Shown here piece after piece: positions 1-9,515 of a stretch of DNA of 64,000 nt (positions are counted from its first letter, which is position 1; each line of letters begins with the position of its first letter). Made by a program: the position numbers and the translations under genes. The notes beneath the pieces are model-generated. The model worked only from the letters and a program-made list of their open reading frames with translations, was not told where the DNA came from and did no database searches. The stretch spans positions 1-64,000 of the forward strand of contig NZ_BBIQ01000022.1 of the NCBI RefSeq assembly GCF_000730565.1, in the 5' to 3' direction. Source of the DNA: Pseudomonas fulva NBRC 16637 = DSM 17717. GTDB taxonomy: Bacteria > Pseudomonadota > Gammaproteobacteria > Pseudomonadales > Pseudomonadaceae.

Positions 1-30
1 TCTGCGGCGCCTGGACTACAGCGCACTTAG

Positions 31-126
31 GAGCAAGAGCAAGAGCAAGAGCAAGAGCAAGAGCAAGAGCAAGAGCAAGAGCAACTGCAGCTGCAGCTGC
101 AGCTGCAGCTGCAGCTGCAGCTGCAG
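31..126. repeat. Two abutting hexanucleotide tandem repeats
   Basis: Nine perfect copies of GAGCAA (31-84) are followed directly by seven perfect copies of CTGCAG (85-126). CTGCAG is its own reverse complement, so the second array could fold into a hairpin or cruciform. The block lies just past the 3' end of tatD. All three plus-strand frames across the repeats stay open for some distance, so it could also be the end of a gene that starts outside the window; I cannot decide between these. Array length is likely to vary by slippage. Confidence 0.95.
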
Positions 127-147
127 CGTTAACTCAGAGTATGCGGC

Positions 148-930
148 TTAGCAAACCCTTGCCAACGGAAACAACCGCTTGAAGTTTGTAGTGGTCTGCT
201 CAGCCAACTGTTCATAGCTGACACACCGTAATGAAGCCACATATTCAGCGACTTCCCGCACATATTGAGGCAGGTTAGGTTTACCCCGATAGGGAATCGG
301 CGCCAAATACGGCGAGTCGGTTTCCACCAGAAGCCGATCCGTCGGCACCTGCCGCGCCACCTCCCGCAACGCCTCGGCATTACGGAACGTCACGATCCCC
401 GAAAGCGAGATGTAATATCCAAGATCCAACGCCGCCTTGGCCATTTCCCAGTCTTCGGTAAAGCAGTGCAGAACGCCTGCCTGCGGCAAGTTCGCCTCAC
501 GCAACAGCGCCAAGGTATCGGCACGGGCCGCTCGGGTATGGACGATCACCGGTTTTCCCGTCTGCCGCGAAGCTTCCAGGTGCAAGCGAAATGACGCCTG
601 CTGCAGTTCGGCAGCTTCCGGCTCGTAATGGTAATCCAGGCCGGTTTCACCGATCGCCACTACATGGGGATGGGCCAATTCGGTCAACAGCCAGTCCAGG
701 GCAGGCGCTGCACCCGGCGCCAGGTCCAGCGGGTGAACGCCTACCGAGCAATCCACATCGCTGTATTGCTCGGTCAACGCTTTGACTGCGCCTGCATTTT
801 CGGCACTGACACCGATGCACAGAAAGTGCCCGACACCCCGAGCGCGTGCTGCCTTCAAGGCAGCATCGAGCGAACCCCCGTGGGCGCTGAGGTCAAGGCG
901 GTCAAGATGGCAATGGGAATCTACAAGCAT
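148..930 (-). CDS. tatD: TatD-family metal-dependent hydrolase
   Basis: This is a cytoplasmic TIM-barrel hydrolase of the TatD/YcfH family, whose members act as metal-dependent DNases (3'-5' exonuclease activity is reported for E. coli TatD). The N-terminus carries the metal-binding DSHCHLD motif. GETGLDYHYE, HTRAA, HCFT and ETDSPYLAP follow in the family order, and the 260-residue length is normal. I place the start at the ATG at 930, giving MLVDSHCHLD. A GTG at 942 would add four residues, and neither start has a convincing Shine-Dalgarno sequence. It follows holB by 27 bases and closes the minus-strand run that begins with fabD. In P. aeruginosa a pilZ gene separates holB and tatD; none fits here. 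Confidence 0.93.
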   Translation of the reverse strand: MLVDSHCHLDRLDLSAHGGSLDAALKAARARGVGHFLCIGVSAENAGAVKALTEQYSDVDCSVGVHPLDLAPGAAPALDWLLTELAHPHVVAIGETGLDYHYEPEAAELQQASFRLHLEASRQTGKPVIVHTRAARADTLALLREANLPQAGVLHCFTEDWEMAKAALDLGYYISLSGIVTFRNAEALREVARQVPTDRLLVETDSPYLAPIPYRGKPNLPQYVREVAEYVASLRCVSYEQLAEQTTTNFKRLFPLARVC

Positions 931-957
931 GGGTACACACACGGATAAGGATTAAAG

Positions 958-1944
958 TCAGCGCCCAGTTGGCAGTTGTAGCCAATGAGCCAGCAACGAT
1001 TCGATCAGCAAAGCACGGTTCAGGTTCGCCTTGCCCAACACTTTCTGACGCTGCTCAAGGATCCAGGCCTGAACCTCGAGGACGTTCGCCGGACGGCTCT
1101 TTTGCGCAAGGTATTGCACCACTTTGCGCATGTCGGCCATGCCGAGCCCATCATCGTCCTGGGTCAACTGGTAACGCAGGATCAGCTGGGCCCAGTCGAA
1201 AAACCAATCGAACAGCAACAACAACGGCACGGCTGTCCAGGCGTCGGCCAACTGGCTGGGCGACTGCTGCTGCTTGAGCAGCTTCTTCACACCGTCGGTC
1301 ACCAGGGCACGCTGTTCATGCACGCCGTGTTGATGAAGACTCAGGGCCAACAGCGGCGAGCCGGCAGACAAGGTCAACAGATCGTCACGCCGGGCCTCAT
1401 CAGTCTCCGGCAAGGCGCTGGCCAGCCAGGCATGGCTCTGGGCCTTGGTCGGCTGTGGACAGGTGACCTGCTGGCACCGGCTCTTGATGGTAGGCAGCAA
1501 GCGGCTGGGTTGGTGGGTCACCAACAGCAGCACCGTGTCGCCAGAAGGCTCCTCCAGGCTTTTGAGCAGCGCATTGGAGGCGTTCACGTTCATCGATTCG
1601 ACAGGCTCGATCATGACGACCTTGCGCCCGCCCAACTGCGCGGTCTGAGCGACGAATGCAACCAGTTCACGGACCTGATCCACCTTGATTGGCTTGTCCA
1701 GCTCTTCAGGCTCAAGCATGAAGTTGTCAGGGTGACTACCGGCCTTGAGCAAATGGCAGGACTTGCACTGGCCACAAGGCAGCGTGCCATTAGGCCGCTG
1801 GCACAGCAGCCGCGCCATCAGACGCTCGGCCAGATCACGCTTGCCTATCCCCTTGGGACCGTGCAGCAGATAGGCATGGGCATGCTGGGCGCGGCCAGCC
1901 AGTTGCTCCCATAGCGTCTGCTGCCAAGGATAGGCATCAGCCAC
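958..1944 (-). CDS. holB: DNA polymerase III subunit delta'
   Basis: Delta' is the stator subunit of the clamp-loader complex that places the beta clamp on DNA. The protein shows a P-loop-like GPKGIGK at residues 29-35, a four-cysteine zinc module (a lone Cys, then CGQCKSC) and the SRC motif in IKSRCQQV, all typical of the AAA+ clamp-loader family. I chose the GTG at 1944, which gives VADAYPWQ and 328 residues, the usual Pseudomonas length. A longer in-frame reading to 2016 runs deep into tmk and begins with non-homologous sequence. The gene overlaps the end of tmk by eight bases, which suggests translational coupling. Confidence 0.93.
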   Translation of the reverse strand: MADAYPWQQTLWEQLAGRAQHAHAYLLHGPKGIGKRDLAERLMARLLCQRPNGTLPCGQCKSCHLLKAGSHPDNFMLEPEELDKPIKVDQVRELVAFVAQTAQLGGRKVVMIEPVESMNVNASNALLKSLEEPSGDTVLLLVTHQPSRLLPTIKSRCQQVTCPQPTKAQSHAWLASALPETDEARRDDLLTLSAGSPLLALSLHQHGVHEQRALVTDGVKKLLKQQQSPSQLADAWTAVPLLLLFDWFFDWAQLILRYQLTQDDDGLGMADMRKVVQYLAQKSRPANVLEVQAWILEQRQKVLGKANLNRALLIESLLAHWLQLPTGR

Positions 1945-2569
1945 GGCAGCGCTCCACGATACCTGGCAGCAATCTGTCCAACGCTTGCTGAACGTTCGCC
2001 AGCGACTGCGACGCATCCAGCAACGTATAGCGTTGGGGTGCCGCAGCTGCGCGTTCCAGGTAGGCGCGACGGACCGCCTCGAAAAACGCCTGCCCTTCCT
2101 GCTCGAACCGATCCAGCCGCCCTCGCGCTGCGGCGCGGGCCAGGCCTACTTCGACTGGCAGATCAAACACCAACGTCAGGTCAGGGCGAAGGTCGTCCTG
2201 CACGAACTGCTCAAGCGTCGCGATACGGTCGACGGGCAAGCTGCGCCCGCCCCCCTGATAGGCGTAAGTTGCATCTGTGAACCGGTCACACAGCACCACC
2301 GCCCCACCCGCCAGCGCCGGTCGGATCACCTGTGCAAGGTGTTGAGCGCGTGCAGCGAACACCAACAAAAGCTCGGTATCGGCGTGCATCGCCTCATCGC
2401 TCGGCGACAGCAGCAACTCACGAATCTTTTCAGCCAGTGGCGTGCCGCCTGGCTCGCGGGTCAGCACCACGTCCAGCCCTTGCTCGCGCAGCCGGGCAGC
2501 CAGGTATTCCCGGTTGGTGCTCTTGCCCGCGCCTTCGGGGCCTTCCAGTGTAATAAACAAGCCGCTCAC
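1937..2569 (-). CDS. tmk: Thymidylate kinase
   Basis: Tmk phosphorylates dTMP to dTDP in the cytoplasm, an essential step toward dTTP. The N-terminus has a clear P-loop GPEGAGKST (residues 10-18). The CDRFTDATYAYQGGGR motif that carries the family's DR(F/Y) signature lies near the middle, and an arginine-rich lid segment (ARAAARGRLDRFE) follows. The length of 210 residues is standard. An AAGGA sequence lies just upstream of the ATG at 2569. The gene is nine bases downstream of mltG and overlaps holB at its 3' end. Confidence 0.97.
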   Translation of the reverse strand: MSGLFITLEGPEGAGKSTNREYLAARLREQGLDVVLTREPGGTPLAEKIRELLLSPSDEAMHADTELLLVFAARAQHLAQVIRPALAGGAVVLCDRFTDATYAYQGGGRSLPVDRIATLEQFVQDDLRPDLTLVFDLPVEVGLARAAARGRLDRFEQEGQAFFEAVRRAYLERAAAAPQRYTLLDASQSLANVQQALDRLLPGIVERCRG

Positions 2570-2578
2570 ATACAGTCC

Positions 2579-3772
2579 TTATTGGGGGGCGTCGGGCGCC
2601 GACGGTTCGGTCGCCCGATCGCCATCGACCTTACCCTGTTCAGGCGCAGCGGCCGGAGCAGATGCATCATCCGATGCTCCCGCCTCAGGCGCCTGAGATG
2701 AACCGGACGGCGCCACATTGTCCGAGGGGGTTGGCTGCGCAGTGCCGGGGCTTGAGCGGTAATCTGCCCGACGCTTGAGCTGAAACTCGCGCACAGCAGA
2801 GTTGTGATCGTCCAGGTCATCGGAAAAGACGTGGCTACCGTCACCGCGCGCGACGAAGTAAAGGCTGGTGCCATCTGCCGGGTTCAACGCCGCATGGATG
2901 GCCTCACGGCCGACCATCGCAATAGGTGTCGGCGGCAGCCCAGTCATGGTGTAGGTGTTGTAAGGCGTCGGCTGGCGCAAATCAGCGCGTGTGATGCGGC
3001 CGTTGTAACGCTCGCCCATGCCATAGATGACCGTTGGATCGGTCTGCAGCATCATGCCCAGGCGCAGACGGCGGACGAAGACGCCTGCGATCTGCCCGCG
3101 TTCCTGTGGAATGCCGGTTTCCTTTTCCACCAGCGAGGCCATGATCAGTGCCTGATAAGGATCACGATAAGGCAGGTCGCGGGCGCGCTCCGCCCACTCG
3201 CGCGCCAGCACCTCTTCCAGGCGCATGTAGGCTTGCTGCAACAGTTCCACATCGCTCATGCCGCGCACGAAGCGATAGGTGTCCGGAAAGAAGCGGCCCT
3301 CCGGGAACACGCCAGCGTGCCCCAGCTTTTCCATGACTTGGGCATCGGAGAGGCCATCAAGTGTCTGCTTGATCTTTTCGTGCTTGGCCACCGCCGCACG
3401 CACCTGGCGGAACGTCCAGCCTTCGACGAGGGTCAGGTTGTATTGCACCACGTCGGCCCGCTGCCAGGCGTCGAAAAGCTGTTTCACGGTCATGCCGGGG
3501 GTCAGGCGATACTCGCCCGTATGCAGCGGCACGCCGGCCATGTTGAAGCGCCAGTACAACCTGAGCCATAGCGCGTCGTCCAACAGCCCCTCTTGTTGCA
3601 TGCGGTAGAACATGCGATTGGGCGTAGCGCCATTGGGCACATCCAGCAGGCGCTCCTGTGCCACATGCACAGGTTGATCCAACACCGAATGGACCTTCCA
3701 GGCCGACCAGCCAAGGGCCAGGCCCATGACGATCAGGCACATTTCCAGCAGCAGCAGGAATTTACGTCTCAC
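2579..3772 (-). CDS. mltG: Endolytic murein transglycosylase MltG
   Basis: MltG (YceG family) is an inner-membrane lytic transglycosylase that cuts nascent glycan strands and sets their length. One N-terminal transmembrane helix (LLLLEMCLIVMGLALGW) is followed by a LysM-like region and the catalytic LVEKETGIPQERG segment with the family's essential glutamate. QTDPTVIYGMG and TPYNTYTMTGLPPTPI are further family signatures. The last 65 residues are rich in Ser, Pro, Ala and Asp and look disordered. I favour the GTG at 3772, just beyond the pabC stop, with a GGAAA upstream. An alternative start at 3802 would overlap pabC by 26 bases. Confidence 0.94.
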   Translation of the reverse strand: MRRKFLLLLEMCLIVMGLALGWSAWKVHSVLDQPVHVAQERLLDVPNGATPNRMFYRMQQEGLLDDALWLRLYWRFNMAGVPLHTGEYRLTPGMTVKQLFDAWQRADVVQYNLTLVEGWTFRQVRAAVAKHEKIKQTLDGLSDAQVMEKLGHAGVFPEGRFFPDTYRFVRGMSDVELLQQAYMRLEEVLAREWAERARDLPYRDPYQALIMASLVEKETGIPQERGQIAGVFVRRLRLGMMLQTDPTVIYGMGERYNGRITRADLRQPTPYNTYTMTGLPPTPIAMVGREAIHAALNPADGTSLYFVARGDGSHVFSDDLDDHNSAVREFQLKRRADYRSSPGTAQPTPSDNVAPSGSSQAPEAGASDDASAPAAAPEQGKVDGDRATEPSAPDAPQ

Positions 3773-3776
3773 GAAT

Positions 3777-4591
3777 TCAGGTTTCCAGTAACGTACGGGC
3801 AACGGCCTGCAACGTTCGGGTGAGGGGGCCAGGCAGCCAGTTTAGCGCGCCTGCAGTGCGGACGGGCCAGATGCCGTAAACGCTATTGCAAACGAATGCT
3901 TCATCAGCCTGTCCGAGCTCATCGAACGCCAGGTCACGCACTTGCACAGGGATATTCATCAGCTTCGCCCGCGCCAGCAGTGCGGCGCGCATCACGCCCG
4001 CTACCCCGCAGCGATCAAGCTTGGCAGTAAGAAGCGTGCCTTGCTTGACCAGGAACAAATTGCTGTAGACACCCTCGATCAGCCGGCCCTGACCGTCACG
4101 CATCAGGCCTTCGGCGTATTCGCCGCCCTGCCATTCGGACCGTGCCAGCACCTGCTCGAGGCGGTTGAGGTGTTTGAGCCCTGCCAGCAAGGGTTGTTCC
4201 CCGAGCCGGGTCTGGCACATGAACAGGCGCACGCCCAACTCGGCGTGTTCGGCTGGGTAGATGGGCAACGGGCTGGCTTGCAGGATGCGCCGCGCCACTA
4301 CGCCAGATGCGGGTGCATACCCGCGCTGGCTGTCACCGCGGGTCAGGATCAGCTTGGCCACGCCCTCACCCAGCTGAGCGGCATAGCGTCTTACTTCATC
4401 GGCCACCAGGGCCACGTCGGTGGCGATGGACAGGCGCTGACAGCCCAGTGCCAAACGCGCCATGTGCTCATCCAGCAGCGAGGGCTGCCCCTTGCGTACA
4501 GCGAAGGTCTCGAACAGACCATCCCCATACGCCAACCCGCGGTTGTGCAGGTTGATCGCAGCCGCAGGCGTGCCATCGACCCAGCTTTGCA

Positions 4592-4592
<1 letters not shown>
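3777..4592 (-). CDS. pabC: Aminodeoxychorismate lyase
   Basis: PabC is a fold-type IV PLP enzyme that converts 4-amino-4-deoxychorismate to 4-aminobenzoate for folate synthesis. Visible signs are NRGLAYGDGLFET near the N-terminus, the PLP lysine in GLKHLNRLEQ, and EGVYSNLFLV, which binds the cofactor phosphate. The ATG at 4592 shares one base with the fabF stop (TGATG), so translation is probably coupled. A GTG one codon upstream is less likely. Length is 271 residues. The position between fabF and mltG is the standard arrangement in gamma-proteobacteria. Confidence 0.95.
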
Positions 4593-5836
<1,244 letters not shown>

Positions 5837-5960
5837 AGTACTCTCCTTTTCTAATGACAGAGTTTCTTGCCATTGCATCCAGTTGGACGGAATGAAATGG
5901 CAACAAGCTCTCGATGCGGGGCCTGGCAGCCGACACGGCGACAGCCAAAGCTTGCAAAGA

Positions 5961-5995
5961 AAAAACCGCACGCCAGTCAAGGCAGTGCGGTTTTT
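5961..5995 (-). terminator. Perfect hairpin between acpP and fabF
   Basis: AAAAACCGCAC at 5961-5971 pairs perfectly with GTGCGGTTTTT at 5985-5995 across a 13-base loop. Read on the minus strand it has a U-rich end, so it can act as an intrinsic terminator or attenuator after acpP. That would let acpP be expressed well above fabF. Confidence 0.75.
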
Positions 5996-6023
5996 CCCGA
6001 CAAGAAGCGTCGACTACAGCGTC

Positions 6024-6260
6024 TTAGGCCTGGTGGCTGTTGACGTAGTCGATGGCAGCTTGAACGGTAGTGATCTTCTCGGCTTCTTCGTCAGGAATCT
6101 CGGTCTCGAATTCCTCTTCCAGAGCCATCACCAGCTCAACGGTGTCAAGCGAATCGGCACCCAGGTCATCGACGAAGGACTTCTCGTTAGTCACTTCTTC
6201 TTCCTTGACGCCCAGTTGCTCGGCGACGATTTTCTTGACGCGTTCTTCGATGGTGCTCAT
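6024..6260 (-). CDS. acpP: Acyl carrier protein
   Basis: AcpP carries growing acyl chains on a 4'-phosphopantetheine arm during fatty-acid synthesis. The 78-residue acidic protein has the GADSLDTVE motif with the modified serine at position 37. It is nearly identical in pattern to other gamma-proteobacterial AcpPs. The ATG at 6260 is preceded by AGGAGTG. About 200 bases separate it from fabG, enough for its own promoter, and a perfect hairpin follows it; both fit separate high-level expression of this abundant protein. Confidence 0.98.
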   Translation of the reverse strand: MSTIEERVKKIVAEQLGVKEEEVTNEKSFVDDLGADSLDTVELVMALEEEFETEIPDEEAEKITTVQAAIDYVNSHQA

Positions 6261-6463
6261 ACCTAGTTTTCACTCCTAATGGATATATGTCAGGCAGCTG
6301 GCCGGTGGCTAATTTTATAGAAGAACGTCCGCTTTTCAAGCTCAACGCGCCTTCAGCCTAGTCCCACGACCAGCCCCCTGGAATCTGATTGCAGCTTTAT
6401 AACGGATTTTAGGCTCGCAGTATGACTCTTTTTTTACGAAATCCGTCACATTGAACGGCGATA
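6261..6463 (-). promoter_or_regulatory. Probable acpP promoter region
   Basis: This 203-base gap interrupts an otherwise tightly packed gene run. A TATAAA on the minus strand (6319 to 6314) lies about 53 bases upstream of acpP and suits a -10 box; upstream TTGA-type hexamers are poorly spaced, so the -35 is uncertain. The region is richer in A and T than its surroundings. No operator could be identified. Confidence 0.45.
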
Positions 6464-7204
6464 TTACATGTACATCCCGCCATTGACGGGCACGGTTGCG
6501 CCCGTCACGTACGCTGCGCCGTCAGAGGCCAGGAACGAAACCACCTTGGCGATTTCATCTGCCTGACCCAGGCGGCCCAGCGGAATCTGGGTCTGCAGGG
6601 CTTCGCGCTGCGCTTCTGGCAGCTCGCGGGTCATGTCGGTATCGATGAAACCCGGAGTGACCGAGTTGACGGTGATACCGCGCGAGCCCACTTCACGCGC
6701 CAGGGCGCGACTGAAGCCTTCCAGACCGGCCTTGGCCGCAGCATAGTTGGCCTGCCCAGCGTTACCCATGGCGCCGACCACCGAGCCGATGCTGATGATA
6801 CGGCCCCAGCGCGCCTTGGTCATGCCGCGCAACACGCCCTTGGACAGACGGTAGAGGCTGTTCAGGTTGGTATCGATGACATCGAACCACTCGTCGTCCT
6901 TCATGCGCAGCATCAGGTTGTCACGCGTGATACCCGCATTGTTCACCAGAACGGTCGGCGCACCGAACTGCTCGCCGATGGCCGACAGTACCGAATCAAC
7001 CGATTCGGCGCTGGTCACGTTCAGCTCCATGCCGGTACCGGCAATACCATGTTCCTTCAGGGTCGCGGCAATACGCTCGGCACCCGAGGCCGAGGTCGCA
7101 GTACCGATGACGGTGGCGCCTTGGCGACCCAGTTCCAGGGCGATGGCCTGGCCAATGCCACGGCTGGCGCCAGTGACCAGTGCAACTTTACCTTGCAGGC
7201 TCAT
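6464..7204 (-). CDS. fabG: 3-oxoacyl-[ACP] reductase
   Basis: FabG is the NADPH-dependent short-chain dehydrogenase that reduces 3-ketoacyl-ACP in the elongation cycle. TGASRGIG (residues 11-18) is the dinucleotide-binding loop, NNAG the structural motif, and the catalytic Ser-Tyr-Lys set lies in SIGSVVG and NYAAAKAG. Length is 246 residues. It lies 15 bases downstream of fabD, so the two are probably co-transcribed. Confidence 0.97.
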   Translation of the reverse strand: MSLQGKVALVTGASRGIGQAIALELGRQGATVIGTATSASGAERIAATLKEHGIAGTGMELNVTSAESVDSVLSAIGEQFGAPTVLVNNAGITRDNLMLRMKDDEWFDVIDTNLNSLYRLSKGVLRGMTKARWGRIISIGSVVGAMGNAGQANYAAAKAGLEGFSRALAREVGSRGITVNSVTPGFIDTDMTRELPEAQREALQTQIPLGRLGQADEIAKVVSFLASDGAAYVTGATVPVNGGMYM

Positions 7205-7219
7205 GCAAGCTTCTCCAAA

Positions 7220-8158
7220 TCAGGCCAGTGCCGCACGCGTGGCGGCAACGGCGTCAGGGGTGTTGAGGTTGTAGGTGGTTACGCCATCGGCGCAGCGCTT
7301 GTTGAGGCCAGCCAGGACCTTGCCCGGACCGCACTCGACCAGGTGCACCGCACCGTTGGCAGCCAGCGCCTGGACGCACTCGACCCAGCGCACGGGCTGG
7401 TACAGCTGGGCCAGCAGATCACGCTTCAGCGCATCCAGATCGGGTGCGATGGCAGCTGTCACATTCTGCACAACCGGAATCTGTGGCGCCTGCCACTCGA
7501 TGGCATTGACCGCGGCGGCAAATCGTTCGGCCGCAGGTTTCATCAGCGCGCAGTGCGACGGTACGCTGACTGCCAGCGGCAAGGCGCGCTTGGCGCCTTT
7601 TGCCTTGCACAGCTCCATGGCCCGGTCCACGGCGGCCTTGTTACCGGCGATCACCACCTGGCCCGGCGAATTGAAATTGACCGCGCTGACGACTTCGTCT
7701 TCAGCCGCTTCGGTGCAGATCTGTACCACGACGGCGTCGTCCAGCCCCAGGATTGCGGCCATGGCACCGTGCCCGGCAGGCACGGCTTCCTGCATCAACT
7801 GGCCGCGGCGCTCGACCAGGCGAACGGCGTCCTTGAGGCTAATGCTGCCCGCTGCGACCAGGGCACTGTACTCACCCAGGCTATGACCCGAGACGAATGC
7901 AGGCTTGGCGCCGCCCTCCTCAAGCCACAGGCGCCACAGCGCAATGGAAGCGGTCAGAATGGCCGGCTGCGTTTTATCGGTCTGATCGAGTTGCTCTTGC
8001 GGACCTTCCTGAACCAGTTTCCAAAGGTCGTAACCCAGCGCCTCGGAAGCTTCCTTGAAGGTCTCGATGATCACCGGCTTCTGCGCGCCGAGCTCGGCGA
8101 GCATGCCCAGCGACTGGGAACCTTGACCTGGAAAGACGAATGCGAGAGATGCAGACAT
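7220..8158 (-). CDS. fabD: Malonyl-CoA:ACP transacylase
   Basis: FabD transfers malonyl from CoA to ACP, supplying the extender unit for fatty-acid synthesis. The oxyanion-hole segment FPGQGSQ is at residues 9-15 and the nucleophile is Ser93 in GHSLGEYSAL. SVPSHCALM contains the catalytic His. The ATG at 8158 (MSASLAFVFPGQG) matches the family start; the open frame extends to 8278 without homology. Length is 312 residues. The 147 bases back to plsX could hold a promoter. Confidence 0.97.
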   Translation of the reverse strand: MSASLAFVFPGQGSQSLGMLAELGAQKPVIIETFKEASEALGYDLWKLVQEGPQEQLDQTDKTQPAILTASIALWRLWLEEGGAKPAFVSGHSLGEYSALVAAGSISLKDAVRLVERRGQLMQEAVPAGHGAMAAILGLDDAVVVQICTEAAEDEVVSAVNFNSPGQVVIAGNKAAVDRAMELCKAKGAKRALPLAVSVPSHCALMKPAAERFAAAVNAIEWQAPQIPVVQNVTAAIAPDLDALKRDLLAQLYQPVRWVECVQALAANGAVHLVECGPGKVLAGLNKRCADGVTTYNLNTPDAVAATRAALA

Positions 8159-8305
8159 TGAACAAGCCCTTATGATCTTGTCGTCGGATAGAGGCGCCTG
8201 GCGCATGCCAGGCGCAGAATCTGAACATTTGGATGAAGACCGAAACCGTGCGGTCACATTTAAGCATTTCGTCGGCAAGACCGCTAAGTGCGGGCTCGCA
8301 TCACA

Positions 8306-9316
8306 TTACGTGAGCAAATCCTCCAGGCGACCATGGAGGCGCTTGGGCAAATTCTCCTGAATTTCGATCAGGGCCCGCTGGATTGCACTCTGAAAGCCCT
8401 CCACGCCTGCCGCGCCGTGGCTTTTGACGACGATGCCCTGCAACCCCAGAAAGCTGGCACCGTTGTGCCGTGCCGGGGCCAGATCAGCCTGCACACGTTT
8501 GAGCAGCGGCATGGCCACAGCGCCCGCCAGGCGCGACAACAGTCCGCGCCTGAAGGCCTGCTCGATACGCTGCGCAATCATGGTGGCCAACCCTTCGCTG
8601 GACTTGAGCAGGATATTGCCAACGAAACCGTCGCAGACCACCACGTCCGCTGCCCCTTCGTACAAGCCGTCACCTTCGATGAAACCGACGTAATTGAGGC
8701 CGCGAGCCCCTTGCAACAGGTTTGCCGCCAGCCTGACCTGCTGATTACCCTTTATGTCTTCGGTGCCCACATTCAGCAGTGCCACTCGCGGGCGCTGCAC
8801 GCCCAGCGACTGCGCCGCCACCGACCCCATCACCGCAAACTGGTAAAGCTGCTCGGCCGTGCAGTCGACATTGGCGCCAAGGTCAAGCAGCTGGCAGTAG
8901 CCGGTGCGTGTCGGGATGGCGGCTACCATGGCTGGACGATCGATGCCCGGCAGCGTTTTGAGCACGCCACGAGACAGCGCCATCAGGGCCCCGGTATTAC
9001 CGGCGCTGACACAGGCCTGGGCCTTGCCGTCACGCACCAGCTCCAAGGCAACACGCATGGATGAATCCGGTTTGCCGCGCAATGCCTGTGAAGGCCGCTC
9101 GTCCATACCGATCACTTCTGCGGCACCGAGAATGTGCAGGCGCGCGCGATCGGCAGCTGAATAGCCGCTGACAAGTTCTTCCAAGAGGGAGGGTTGACCG
9201 ACGAGGGTCAGGTGAAGCGAGGGGGTAGCCGACAGGCAGGCGATGCTAGCCTGGACAATGCTGCGGGGACCGAAGTCCCCGCCCATTGCGTCGATCGCGA
9301 TGATCTGAGCGGACAA
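8306..9316 (-). CDS. plsX: Phosphate acyltransferase PlsX
   Basis: PlsX makes acyl-phosphate from acyl-ACP, the first step of the PlsX/Y route to phosphatidic acid. IDAMGGDFGP at the N-terminus and the NVG, GFVGNILLK and ARHNGASFLGLQG segments are the conserved family blocks. The length of 336 residues is normal. It follows rpmF by only three bases, the conserved yceD-rpmF-plsX arrangement that links ribosome and membrane synthesis. Confidence 0.97.
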   Translation of the reverse strand: MSAQIIAIDAMGGDFGPRSIVQASIACLSATPSLHLTLVGQPSLLEELVSGYSAADRARLHILGAAEVIGMDERPSQALRGKPDSSMRVALELVRDGKAQACVSAGNTGALMALSRGVLKTLPGIDRPAMVAAIPTRTGYCQLLDLGANVDCTAEQLYQFAVMGSVAAQSLGVQRPRVALLNVGTEDIKGNQQVRLAANLLQGARGLNYVGFIEGDGLYEGAADVVVCDGFVGNILLKSSEGLATMIAQRIEQAFRRGLLSRLAGAVAMPLLKRVQADLAPARHNGASFLGLQGIVVKSHGAAGVEGFQSAIQRALIEIQENLPKRLHGRLEDLLT

Positions 9317-9319
9317 GGA

Positions 9320-9502
9320 TTACTCGTCAGCGCCCTTATCGATCACTTTGCGACCACGGTATACGCCTTCTGGCGAAACGTGGTGGCGCAGGTGCACTTC
9401 GCCGGTGGACTTCTCTACCGACAGCGCGTTTTCCGACAGGGCATCGTGCGAACGACGCATGTCACGGGCAGAGCGGGATTTTTTGTTCTGCTGAACAGCC
9501 AT
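9320..9502 (-). CDS. rpmF: 50S ribosomal protein L32
   Basis: This is a small basic protein of the large ribosomal subunit, 60 residues long. The N-terminal MAVQQNKKSRSARDMRRSHD is the L32 signature. The zinc-binding CxxC pairs found in some L32 proteins are absent, as is normal for gamma-proteobacterial L32. It sits between yceD and plsX with 13 and 3 bases of spacing and is probably co-transcribed with both. Confidence 0.98.
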   Translation of the reverse strand: MAVQQNKKSRSARDMRRSHDALSENALSVEKSTGEVHLRHHVSPEGVYRGRKVIDKGADE

Positions 9503-9515
9503 AATTGATTAACTC

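Noticed and set aside
31..126. CRISPR-like array from the tandem repeats
   Set aside because: The units are six bases and directly adjacent with no spacers, so this is a simple-sequence repeat.
985..1914. 309-codon plus-strand frame opposite holB
   Set aside because: holB on the minus strand is clear by motif and position, and the plus-strand product is Gln/Leu/His-rich without features.
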